The translations under genes were made by a program, and so were the position numbers. A stretch of DNA of 7,646 nucleotides from CAZALT01 sp964485515 (GTDB taxonomy: Bacteria > Actinomycetota > Acidimicrobiia > Acidimicrobiales > Acidimicrobilacustridaceae). The stretch covers positions 1 to 7,646 of the forward strand of contig CAZALT010000169.1 of the NCBI GenBank assembly GCA_964485515.1, given 5' to 3'. A model generated the notes under the pieces. That model did no database searches, had not been told where the DNA came from, and saw nothing but the letters and a program-made list of their open reading frames with translations. Shown in pieces: positions 1 through 5,998 of the stretch. The first letter of the stretch is position 1. Every line of letters begins with the position of its first letter.

Positions 1-50
1 CCCGCTTTCGGGCGACCCCGTCCACCGCTGCCGCGACGCTGGTCGGGCAT
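1..50 (-). CDS. N-terminal fragment of a gene following fmt, probably 16S rRNA m5C methyltransferase RsmB (partial)
   Basis: On the minus strand an ATG overlaps the fmt stop codon (TGATG), which suggests translational coupling. The frame stays open to the window edge and encodes 16 residues, MPDQRRGSGGRGRPKA, a basic Arg/Gly-rich stretch. RsmB (Sun/Fmu) methylates C967 of 16S rRNA. In many bacteria, including actinobacteria, its gene directly follows fmt, and actinobacterial RsmB proteins often begin with an arginine-rich tail. The overlap and composition are seen; the identity comes only from gene order, since no catalytic motif lies inside the window. It could be another gene. Confidence 0.5.
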   Translation of the reverse strand, partial: MPDQRRGSGGRGRPKA

Positions 51-982
51 CAGACGAACCGATCGTCGGCCGTCGGCCGAGCACCGTTGGCCCAGTCGCG
101 AAACGCCTGGCGCGGCTTGCCCGCAGCCTGCACCTCGACCAGTTGGACGACACCGTCGCCGGTGCCGACGAGCTCGCCGTCGAGCGCGCCGGGCGCCAGC
201 GAACGGTGCGTCCCGTCCACGTCCACCGCGGGATCGACCTGCCGGGCGTCCCACACCTTGAAGCGGGCCCCGCGCAGCTCAGTCCATGCGCCACCCACCC
301 GGACCTGACGCACGATCGTGCCCGCCGGCGCGCACCAGTCGAGGTGCAGGTCGTGCGTGGTGATCTTGTCGGCGTACGTGGCCTCTCCCTGCTGGGGCTC
401 CGGTTCGGCGAGGCCCTCGACCAGCGTCGACACCAGCAGCTCGGCGCCGATCTCGGCGAGTCGCCCGCGTAGGGACGCGGCGGACTCGCCGGCGCCGATG
501 TCGACCGTGGCGCGGGAGTACACGTCGCCGGTGTCGAGGCCCTCCGCCACCTGCATCACGCACACACCGGTGACGTCGTCGCCCGCGAGGATCGCCCGTT
601 CGACCGGGGCCGCCCCACGCCAGCGGGGAAGCAGCGAGAAGTGCAGGTTCACCATGGGCAGCTGTCGCAGCAGGTCGACCTTCAAGATGCGGCCGTAGGC
701 CACGACGACGCCGAGATCGGCGCCGACGTCGGCGACCTCGCCGAGGTCGTCTGTGACGCGCAGGCCCAGCTCGAGAGCGGCGCCCTTCACCGGGCTCGGG
801 AGCAGGGCACCGCCGCGACCGCGCTTGGCATCAGGGCGCGACACCACGAGCGGGATCTCGAAGCCGGCGTCGTGCAACGCCCGCAACGGGGGCACCGCCG
901 CGTCCGGCGTGCCGAGGTAGACGAGTCGTCGGGGCCGACCCGAGGGCGCGGGAAGATCAGCCGCGTGCTCAGCGGTGCTCAT
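50..982 (-). CDS. fmt: Methionyl-tRNA formyltransferase
   Basis: Transfers a formyl group from 10-formyltetrahydrofolate to Met-tRNAfMet in the cytoplasm, producing the initiator tRNA for bacterial translation. At 310 residues it has the usual family length. The N-terminal Rossmann-like formyltransferase domain (about 18-205) begins RRLVYLGTPDAAV and contains VVVAYGRIL (92-100). The hallmark NLHFSLLPRWRGAAP (112-126) carries catalytic Asn112 and His114 and the SLLP loop. EGLDTGD (148-153) supplies catalytic Asp150. The C-terminal tRNA-binding domain follows (about 206-310). The first 17 residues before the first strand look like a variable extension; the ATG used is the first plausible start, but its ribosome-binding site is weak (a GGA about 11 bases upstream). 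The gene lies 21 bp after def and its stop overlaps the next start, so def-fmt-rsmB probably form one operon. Identity is very secure; the exact start is less so. Confidence 0.97.
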   Translation of the reverse strand: MSTAEHAADLPAPSGRPRRLVYLGTPDAAVPPLRALHDAGFEIPLVVSRPDAKRGRGGALLPSPVKGAALELGLRVTDDLGEVADVGADLGVVVAYGRILKVDLLRQLPMVNLHFSLLPRWRGAAPVERAILAGDDVTGVCVMQVAEGLDTGDVYSRATVDIGAGESAASLRGRLAEIGAELLVSTLVEGLAEPEPQQGEATYADKITTHDLHLDWCAPAGTIVRQVRVGGAWTELRGARFKVWDARQVDPAVDVDGTHRSLAPGALDGELVGTGDGVVQLVEVQAAGKPRQAFRDWANGARPTADDRFV

Positions 983-1003
983 GTGGTCGGATCCGTCGCT
1001 CGA

Positions 1004-1537
1004 TCAGGGGAGCCGCAGGCCGCCGGTGAGCGGCGCCTCATCGGGATCGTCGAGCGCGTTCTGGCGCAGGGTTCGCTTGGCCTCGCGGAGCTGGTCGGCG
1101 TCGAGGTGATCCAGCATGAGCACCCCATCGAGGTGGTCGAGCTCGTGCTGGAACAGCCGGGCGGCGATCTCGTCGGCTTCGAGGGTGACCTCGTTGCCGT
1201 CGAGGTCGCGACCCACGATGTAGACCTCTTTGGGTCGCACGATCTCAAAGTAGAGATCGGGGATGGAGAGGCAGCCCTCCATGTAGGTCCACTCCCCCGC
1301 GCTCTCCCGGATCTCGGGGTTGATGAGCACACCGGGCTCGCCGTCGAGCTCGTAGACGAAGATCCGCTTCTGGACGCCCACCTGCGGGGCGGCGAGGCCG
1401 ATGCCCGTGTCGGACTCGTCGAGCGTGAGGAACATGTCGTCGACGAGGCGGGCCACGCGCCCGTCGATGTCGTCGACCTCGGATGCACGCTGCTTGAGGA
1501 CCGGATCGCCGATGATCCGGATGGAGTACGGAGCCAT
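1004..1537 (-). CDS. def: Peptide deformylase
   Basis: Metallohydrolase that removes the N-formyl group from the initiator methionine of newly made proteins, undoing the modification introduced by the downstream fmt product. All three family motifs are intact: motif 1 GIGLAAPQVG (45-54), motif 2 EGCLS (87-91) with metal ligand Cys89, and motif 3 QHELDHLDG (130-138) with metal ligands His131 and His135 and catalytic Glu132. The 177-residue length is normal. The EGCLS form and overall spacing fit an ordinary type I-like deformylase. The chosen ATG has no Shine-Dalgarno sequence; instead a TACACT box ends six bases before it, which points to a leaderless mRNA. The start gives a standard N-terminus (…IRIIGDPVLKQRA…). 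It diverges from the plus-strand methyltransferase gene. Confidence 0.97.
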   Translation of the reverse strand: MAPYSIRIIGDPVLKQRASEVDDIDGRVARLVDDMFLTLDESDTGIGLAAPQVGVQKRIFVYELDGEPGVLINPEIRESAGEWTYMEGCLSIPDLYFEIVRPKEVYIVGRDLDGNEVTLEADEIAARLFQHELDHLDGVLMLDHLDADQLREAKRTLRQNALDDPDEAPLTGGLRLP

Positions 1538-1543
1538 CCGGCA

Positions 1544-1571
1544 AGTGTACCGGTGGCCGGTCGTGTGCCAG
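1544..1571 (-). promoter_or_regulatory. Candidate leaderless promoter of def
   Basis: On the minus strand a -10-like TACACT (1549 down to 1544) fits the TANNNT pattern and lies exactly six bases before the def ATG, so transcription would begin at or near the A of the start codon. A -35-like CTGGCA (1571 down to 1566) matches TTGACA at four of six positions with a 16-bp spacer. No Shine-Dalgarno sequence lies upstream of the ATG, which agrees with a leaderless transcript. This is pattern recognition only; the transcription start is not measured. Confidence 0.55.
1549..1561. repeat. 13-bp inverted repeat in the divergent promoter region
   Basis: ACCGG-TGG-CCGGT is a perfect 5-bp inverted repeat with a 3-bp centre. 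It sits between the two outward-facing -10 boxes, in the def spacer and where the -35 of the plus-strand promoter would fall. It could be an operator for a dimeric regulator acting on both genes. In G+C-rich DNA a repeat this short can also arise by chance. Confidence 0.35.
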
Positions 1572-1577
1572 TAGCGT
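1572..1577 (+). promoter_or_regulatory. Candidate leaderless -10 box of the methyltransferase pair
   Basis: TAGCGT fits TANNNT and ends six bases before the GTG start, the same spacing as on the opposite strand for def. The run of G immediately before the GTG is too close to act as a Shine-Dalgarno sequence. No convincing -35 hexamer is seen at 16-18 bp. The box directly abuts the proposed def -35 element, so polymerase binding at the two promoters might be mutually exclusive. Confidence 0.45.
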
Positions 1578-1583
1578 CAGGGG

Positions 1584-2219
1584 GTGAGCGGCCCCGGACA
1601 CAGCCACTACTTCGACACCGACCCCGGCAGCGGCACCGCGCCCCGCCAGGTCGATCTCCACCTGCCCGACGGCTCGGTTCGCCTGACCTCCGATGCCGGT
1701 GTGTTCTCCGCCGACAAGGTCGACCCGGGGACCCGCACGCTGCTGCTGGAGGTGCCGACGCCGTCGAGCACGGTGCGCACCGCGCTCGACCTCGGCTGCG
1801 GCTACGGGCCCATCACCGTGACGCTCGCCCGCCGCGCCCCGCAGGCCACGGTGTGGGGTGTGGACGTGAACCCGCGTGCCGTCGAGCTGTGCCGCCGCAA
1901 CGCCCAGGATCTCGGGCTTGCCAACGTCGAGGTCGCGCTGGCCGACGACGTCGACCCGGCGATCGAGCTCGACGAGATCTGGTCGAACCCGCCGATACGC
2001 ATCGGCAAGGCCGCCCTCCACGAACTGCTCGAGCGCTGGATCGCCCGGTTGCGCCCGGGTGGGCACGCCTACCTCGTCGTGCACAAGCACCTCGGCTCCG
2101 ACTCGCTCCAACGGTGGCTGTCCGACAACGTGGCACCGACCGAACGGCTGACCTCCCGAGCGGGCTACCGCATCCTCGACGTGATCGCTCCCTCGCCCAC
2201 CGGTGCGGCCACAGCATGA
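1584..2219 (+). CDS. RsmC-like class I SAM-dependent methyltransferase (single domain)
   Basis: A 211-residue cytoplasmic methyltransferase of the RsmC/YbxB type, predicted to methylate guanine N2 in RNA, probably rRNA. After a short HYFD-containing N-terminus comes GVFSADKVDPGTR (39-51), the conserved segment preceding the Rossmann fold in this group. SAM-binding motif I is DLGCGYGP (69-76). The acidic end of strand 2 is VDVNPRAVELC (93-103). Catalytic motif IV is SNPPIRIGK (134-142), the NPP form typical of N-methyltransferases acting on guanine or adenine. Escherichia coli RsmC is a two-domain protein of about 340 residues; this is only the catalytic half, as in many Gram-positive homologues. 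The GTG start is supported by the family N-terminus and a TAGCGT box six bases upstream. Its stop overlaps the next start (ATGA). Fold and family are secure; the RNA target is not known. Confidence 0.85.
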   Translation: MSGPGHSHYFDTDPGSGTAPRQVDLHLPDGSVRLTSDAGVFSADKVDPGTRTLLLEVPTPSSTVRTALDLGCGYGPITVTLARRAPQATVWGVDVNPRAVELCRRNAQDLGLANVEVALADDVDPAIELDEIWSNPPIRIGKAALHELLERWIARLRPGGHAYLVVHKHLGSDSLQRWLSDNVAPTERLTSRAGYRILDVIAPSPTGAATA

Positions 2220-2749
2220 CCCGCACGTTGACGAGCACCGAGCTCAAGCGCCTCCACCGGGACCGGCGCCGCAAGGTCGACACGCGGCTCGCCCTCGTGT
2301 TCGACGACGTGCAAAACCCGTTCAACGTCGGGGCCATCGCCCGGTCGGCAGCCGGCTTCGGCGTCGATCACCTCTATGTCACCGAGGCGAGCTGCCCGGT
2401 CGGGCACCCCAAGGTGCAGAAGACCGCGCTCGGCTCACAGCGCTTCTTGCAGTGGACGGTGCTCCCGACGATCACCGCCGCGCTGACCGCGGCCACCGAT
2501 GCCGGCTACACGACCGTCGGCCTCGAGCTCGCCGAAGGCGGGGTGCCCCTCGACCGGTGCGACCTGTCGGGCGACGTCGCCCTCGTGGTCGGTCACGAAG
2601 ACCGCGGCGTCAGCAAGGAGGGCCTCGCTCTCCTCGACCAGGTCGGCTACCTCCCGCTCGTCGGCAAGATCGGCTCGCTCAACGTCGCTACCGCGACGGC
2701 CATCGGGCTCTACGAGGCCCGCCGGCAGGGCTGGTCGAACACCGGCTGA
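2216..2749 (+). CDS. TrmH/SpoU family RNA 2'-O-methyltransferase
   Basis: A 177-residue SPOUT methyltransferase that should transfer a methyl group from SAM to a ribose 2'-hydroxyl in tRNA or rRNA. All three knot motifs are present: motif 1 NPFNVGAIARSAAGFG (34-49), with the invariant Asn and Arg43 as the likely catalytic arginine; motif 2 ALVVGHEDRGVS (122-133); and motif 3 LPLVGKIGSLNVATA (146-160), which forms the SAM-binding trefoil knot. The basic N-terminal stretch (KRLHRDRRRK, 11-20) could contact RNA. The segment KVQKTALGSQRFLQW before motif 2 resembles TrmH proteins that make Gm18 in tRNA, so that is my preferred guess, but related enzymes act on other tRNA positions or on 23S rRNA. 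The ATG overlaps the preceding stop (ATGA), so the two methyltransferases are very likely co-translated. A hairpin follows at the stop codon. Confidence 0.88.
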   Translation: MTRTLTSTELKRLHRDRRRKVDTRLALVFDDVQNPFNVGAIARSAAGFGVDHLYVTEASCPVGHPKVQKTALGSQRFLQWTVLPTITAALTAATDAGYTTVGLELAEGGVPLDRCDLSGDVALVVGHEDRGVSKEGLALLDQVGYLPLVGKIGSLNVATATAIGLYEARRQGWSNTG

Positions 2750-2765
2750 CGGCCACGGTCAGCCG
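2743..2765. terminator. Bidirectional terminator-like hairpin between convergent genes
   Basis: CGGCTGAC and GTCAGCCG form a perfect 8-bp stem around a 7-base loop. The left arm includes the TGA stop of the TrmH-type gene, and the right arm ends 7 bp before the priA stop (read on the plus strand). The structure therefore lies at the 3' end of both converging transcripts. There is no T-run on either side, so it is not a canonical intrinsic terminator, but U-less hairpins are frequently proposed as terminators in high-G+C actinobacteria. Confidence 0.6.
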
Positions 2766-2772
2766 AGCCACG

Positions 2773-4761
2773 TCACAGGCGAAGCGGATCGACCTCGAGG
2801 CGGAGCCGGCCGCCTGGGCGCGGGGTGGCGGCCAGTGCATCGAGAAGCGGACCGTGCTCCGGTGCGCGCAACATCCACCGGCCGTCGACAGGACCCAACA
2901 CCTCGACGTCGGGAGGGTGGCCGAAGCCCACCATGTACGCCGCGGCGGACGCCCCGGACACGACAGCCATGGCCGACGCCGGCGGGAATCGGAGCGCCTC
3001 GCGCCGTTCCTGCTCGGCATCGCTCACCCGCGACGGATCGCCCAGGAGCGCCGCCTGCACGACCTCGTGGGATGGGAGACGGGTCTGGATCAGGAGCCGT
3101 CCCTCGCCGTCACGCCCCCCGACGAGCCGGGCGGCGCGGACCAGCAGCGCGAACGCTTCCTCGGCGGCGCGGTAGCGCGGGGCCAGCAGCTCCTGGTCGA
3201 AGTCGAGGAACGCCACGACCTCGGCGTCTCTCACCTGGTGCAGCACCGCTTCGGTGCCGACGAAGACCCGGGGTTCATCGGATGCCGAACGGGTCGCTCG
3301 CGCCGAGTCCGGTCTCGGAACCGACAACGGGGACTCGGCTGTGACCTCCACGACGGGTGTGCGGGCAAGAGCTTCGAGCTCTTCACGGACGCGGCTCACG
3401 CCGAGGACGAGGTTCTTGAACTTCGTGCCGCTGCACGACAGGCACACGGGTGGCCGCTCGGTGTCGCATCGGCGACAGATGAGCATCGTCGGGTCCCGTT
3501 GCACCATGGAGCCGTCGCACACCTCGCAACGGGCGAGATCGCCGCACGCGGCGCACGCCAGCAGCCGGGATCGGCCCTTGACGTTCAAGACGCAGACGAC
3601 CCGTCGCCCGGAACGGACGGCGGTGACGAGCTTGTCGGAGAACAACGACCCGCGCCCCGGTTGCTCGTCCCGGCGGTCGACGACATCGACCATCGGCCAC
3701 CCTGCTCGTTCCTCCGACCGGGTCGGCGTGACGAGCAGGCCCGCGGCGAGTGCTTCGAGCGTCGGCATGGGCGACACGAGCGCACACGGCACACCCGCTC
3801 GCGCCGCTCGTTCCAACGCCACGTCTCGTGCGTGCCAGGTCGGGGCCTGCTCCTGCTGCCACGTCTCGTCGTGCTCGTCGAAGACCACAACCGCGGCGAG
3901 ATCTCGCACCGGTGCCCAGGCCGCGGCCCGTGCGCCGATCACGGTGGCACCCGATCGAGCCGCGGCCCACTCATGCGGGAGCAGGGCGACCTCGACGCCG
4001 GCCCGGCGAAGGCGGAGCGCGAGGTGGCGGGCGGCATCGATGCCCGGAACGAGCAGCAAGGCGTTGCCCAGGCGCGCCGCACCCAAGGCCAGCTCGTACC
4101 CGTCGCTGCTCGGAGGCATCCGCACGACCCGGGGCCCGCCGGCCAAGGCGTCGGCCACCACGGTGTGGTCCCCCGCCGCGCCGGTCGGGACGGTGGTCGT
4201 CGCCGGTCCAGGTGCCGGCAGCGACCGCACGACCCGCTCGGGTGACGCCGTGCGAAGGAACGACGCGGGTCGTCCCGCCCAGCGCCACGCCGCCCACGAG
4301 GCGAGGTCGATCAGGTCCTCGGAGGGTCCCCAGCCCGACACCTTGGCGAGCGGTCGGAGCGCCACCCCATGGTCGGGCACGACATCGGCGTCGACGATCC
4401 ACCCGCCGACTCGGCGACCGTGCAGGTCGATGCGCACAACGGCGCCGAGCTGTGCCGACTCCGCCATCGCCGAGGGGACCGCGTAGTCGAACAGCTTGTC
4501 GATCGCCGGTTCGTCGGGCAGGACGCGGACCACCCGCGGGCGGACCTCCTCCGCCCCGCCCGGAAGGGACGGCGGGGACGGGAGGACAGGTTCGGCCGCG
4601 GGTGGCGGGTTCTCGTCGAGGCTCGGCGCGTCGAGAGCGCCGTCGACCGCGGGTGGCGCCTCCGGCGACGGATCGTCGTCGAAGAGGCGTTCCTGGGAGC
4701 TCGGTCGGATCAGAGCCCCAGGGCCGACTTGAGGTCGGCGACGCGGTCGGTGCGCTCCCAT
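2773..4761 (-). CDS. priA: Primosomal protein N' (PriA), ATPase motifs degenerate
   Basis: Replication restart factor that recognises stalled forks and helps reload the replisome. From the ATG used it is 662 residues. A Pro/Ala/Asp-rich tail (1-75) precedes the PriA DNA-binding domain starting VVRVLPDEPAIDKLFDYAVP (77-96), then a helicase-like core. The zinc region has all eight cysteines (C403, 406, 412, 415, 429, 432, 440, 443). The Walker A loop is missing (MPPSSDGYE near 215-223 where GVTGSGKT is expected). The DEEH box reads FDEHD (294-298), and the VAGRAGR motif has become VRAARLVGG (541-549). HARD (310-313) and GTEAVLHQ (502-509) remain. Known actinobacterial PriA proteins likewise lack a functional ATPase, so helicase activity is unlikely. 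This ATG overlaps metK by 52 bp; other possible starts are CTG at 4713 or GTG at 4533, the latter removing nearly all of the tail. It ends tail-to-tail with the TrmH-type gene. Confidence 0.93.
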   Translation of the reverse strand: MGAHRPRRRPQVGPGALIRPSSQERLFDDDPSPEAPPAVDGALDAPSLDENPPPAAEPVLPSPPSLPGGAEEVRPRVVRVLPDEPAIDKLFDYAVPSAMAESAQLGAVVRIDLHGRRVGGWIVDADVVPDHGVALRPLAKVSGWGPSEDLIDLASWAAWRWAGRPASFLRTASPERVVRSLPAPGPATTTVPTGAAGDHTVVADALAGGPRVVRMPPSSDGYELALGAARLGNALLLVPGIDAARHLALRLRRAGVEVALLPHEWAAARSGATVIGARAAAWAPVRDLAAVVVFDEHDETWQQEQAPTWHARDVALERAARAGVPCALVSPMPTLEALAAGLLVTPTRSEERAGWPMVDVVDRRDEQPGRGSLFSDKLVTAVRSGRRVVCVLNVKGRSRLLACAACGDLARCEVCDGSMVQRDPTMLICRRCDTERPPVCLSCSGTKFKNLVLGVSRVREELEALARTPVVEVTAESPLSVPRPDSARATRSASDEPRVFVGTEAVLHQVRDAEVVAFLDFDQELLAPRYRAAEEAFALLVRAARLVGGRDGEGRLLIQTRLPSHEVVQAALLGDPSRVSDAEQERREALRFPPASAMAVVSGASAAAYMVGFGHPPDVEVLGPVDGRWMLRAPEHGPLLDALAATPRPGGRLRLEVDPLRL

Positions 4762-5903
4762 GTGAAGCCATCGCCTTCCCGGCCGAAGTGGCCGTAGGCA
4801 GCCGTGTCGCGGTACACCGGCCGGAGCAGGTCGAGGTCGCGCACGATCGCTCCCGGACGCAGGTCGAAGACGTCGCGGACGGCGAGATCGAGCTTGGCGG
4901 GGTCGACCACGCCGGTGCCGAAGGTCTCGACGAAGATCGAGATGGGATGGGCCACGCCGATGGCGTAGGCAACCTGCACCTCGCAGCGGGTGGCGGCGCC
5001 GCTGGCCACCACGTTCTTGGCCACCCAGCGGGCGGCGTACGCCGCGGAGCGGTCGACCTTGGACGGGTCCTTGCCGGAGAAGGCACCGCCGCCGTGGCGG
5101 GCGGCGCCACCGTAGGTGTCGACGATGATCTTGCGGCCGGTGAGCCCGGCGTCGCCGACGGGGCCACCGATGACGAACTTGCCGGTCGGGTTGACGTAGA
5201 CCTCGTAGTCGTCGTCGGCGAACTGCTCGGGCACGGTCGGGCGGATGACCTGCTCGATGAGGTCGGGGCGGATGACCTCGTCGCGGTCGATGCCGTCGTT
5301 GTGCTGGGTGGATATGAGCACGGTCTTGAGGCGGACCGGAACGCCGTCTTCGTACTCGAAGGTGACCTGGGTCTTGCCGTCGGGTCGGAGGTACGGGACC
5401 GTGCCCGCCTTGCGCACCTCGGTGAGGCGCTCGGCGAGTCGGTGGGCGAGGTGGATGGGCAGCGGCATGAGCACGTCGGTCTCGTTGACCGCGTAGCCGA
5501 ACATCATCCCCTGGTCACCAGCGCCCTGCTTGTTGAGGAGGTCCTCGCCGGACGTGCCGCTGCGGACCTCCTCGGAGTCGTCGACGCCCTGGGCGATGTC
5601 GACGGACTGCTCGTCGAGGGCCACCATCACGCCGACGGTGTTGCCGTCGTAGCCGTAGGACTCGCGGTTGTAGCCGATGTCGTTGATCGTCGAGCGAACG
5701 ATGCCGGGGATGTCGACGTAGCCACCCGTGGTGATCTCGCCGCCGACGATGGCCAGACCGGTCGTGACGAAGGTCTCGCACGCGACGCGGCTGTTCGGGT
5801 CCTCGGCCAGCAGGGCGTCGAGGATCGAGTCCGAGATCTGGTCGGCCATCTTGTCCGGGTGTCCCTCGGTGACAGATTCCGAGGTGAAGGTCCAGCTGGT
5901 CAC
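4710..5903 (-). CDS. metK: S-adenosylmethionine synthetase
   Basis: Makes S-adenosylmethionine from methionine and ATP in the cytoplasm, the methyl donor used by the neighbouring RNA methyltransferases among many others. The 397-residue length matches the family. Motifs seen: GHPDK near the N-terminus (14-18, ATP and magnesium binding), the signature GAGDQG (127-132), and the glycine-rich GGGAFSGKD loop (271-279) with the lysine that contacts phosphate. The whole three-domain sequence aligns by eye without gaps or breaks to typical bacterial MetK, ending DLKSALGL. The GTG start is chosen because the conserved SWTFTSESVTEGHPDK begins two residues later and an AGGAG sits five bases upstream; the frame extends further upstream, but only as a shadow inside coaBC. 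priA follows directly, with overlapping frames. Confidence 0.98.
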   Translation of the reverse strand: MTSWTFTSESVTEGHPDKMADQISDSILDALLAEDPNSRVACETFVTTGLAIVGGEITTGGYVDIPGIVRSTINDIGYNRESYGYDGNTVGVMVALDEQSVDIAQGVDDSEEVRSGTSGEDLLNKQGAGDQGMMFGYAVNETDVLMPLPIHLAHRLAERLTEVRKAGTVPYLRPDGKTQVTFEYEDGVPVRLKTVLISTQHNDGIDRDEVIRPDLIEQVIRPTVPEQFADDDYEVYVNPTGKFVIGGPVGDAGLTGRKIIVDTYGGAARHGGGAFSGKDPSKVDRSAAYAARWVAKNVVASGAATRCEVQVAYAIGVAHPISIFVETFGTGVVDPAKLDLAVRDVFDLRPGAIVRDLDLLRPVYRDTAAYGHFGREGDGFTWERTDRVADLKSALGL

Positions 5904-5908
5904 GTTCG

Positions 5909-5913
5909 CTCCT
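5909..5913 (-). promoter_or_regulatory. Shine-Dalgarno of metK
   Basis: AGGAG on the minus strand lies five bases before the GTG codon. It is the clearest ribosome-binding site in the window and it fixes the metK start at GTG rather than at any codon of the longer open frame. Confidence 0.8.
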
Positions 5914-5936
5914 GGTTCTCGCCCGCCCGCGTTGGT

Positions 5937-5964
5937 GGGACCGTCGAAATGTAGTCCGGGACCG
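5937..5964. repeat. CGGTCCC direct repeat pair in the metK leader
   Basis: CGGTCCC (minus strand) occurs at 5943-5937 and 5964-5958, a centre-to-centre distance of 21 bp or about two helical turns. The pair brackets the possible -10 box at 5953-5948, so a protein bound to both would cover the promoter. Seven-base repeats are common in G+C-rich DNA, so the evidence is weak. Confidence 0.25.
5948..5953 (-). promoter_or_regulatory. Possible -10 box of metK
   Basis: TACATT on the minus strand fits TANNNT and stands out in the 95-bp coaBC-metK gap. It would give a leader of roughly 35-40 bases that includes the AGGAG. No good -35 hexamer is found at 16-18 bp, and read-through from coaBC could also supply metK mRNA. 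I do not recognise a SAM riboswitch; a leader this short could hold no standard SAM-I aptamer. Confidence 0.35.
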
Positions 5965-5998
5965 CCGTGCGGGGGTAGATGAGTTTGCCTATCGGGTT

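Noticed and set aside
1245..2111. Minus-strand open frame of 288 codons across the def promoter and the RsmC-like gene
   Set aside because: It spans two real genes and the divergent promoter region and has no recognisable domain.
641..2749. A very long plus-strand open frame running antisense to fmt and def and continuing into the TrmH-type gene
   Set aside because: Only the part from 2216 is a recognised gene. The rest lies antisense or out of frame to genes with intact catalytic motifs and encodes no recognisable protein; long open antisense frames are expected at this G+C content.
3750..5954. A 734-codon plus-strand open frame antisense to priA and metK
   Set aside because: Low-complexity Arg/Pro- and Val/Asp-rich translation that mirrors the codon pattern of the genes on the other strand; priA and metK are certain.
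5904..5998. SAM riboswitch upstream of metK
   Set aside because: The available leader is short and shows no multi-helix pattern that I recognise from SAM-I, SAM-II or SAM-IV; a model search was not possible.
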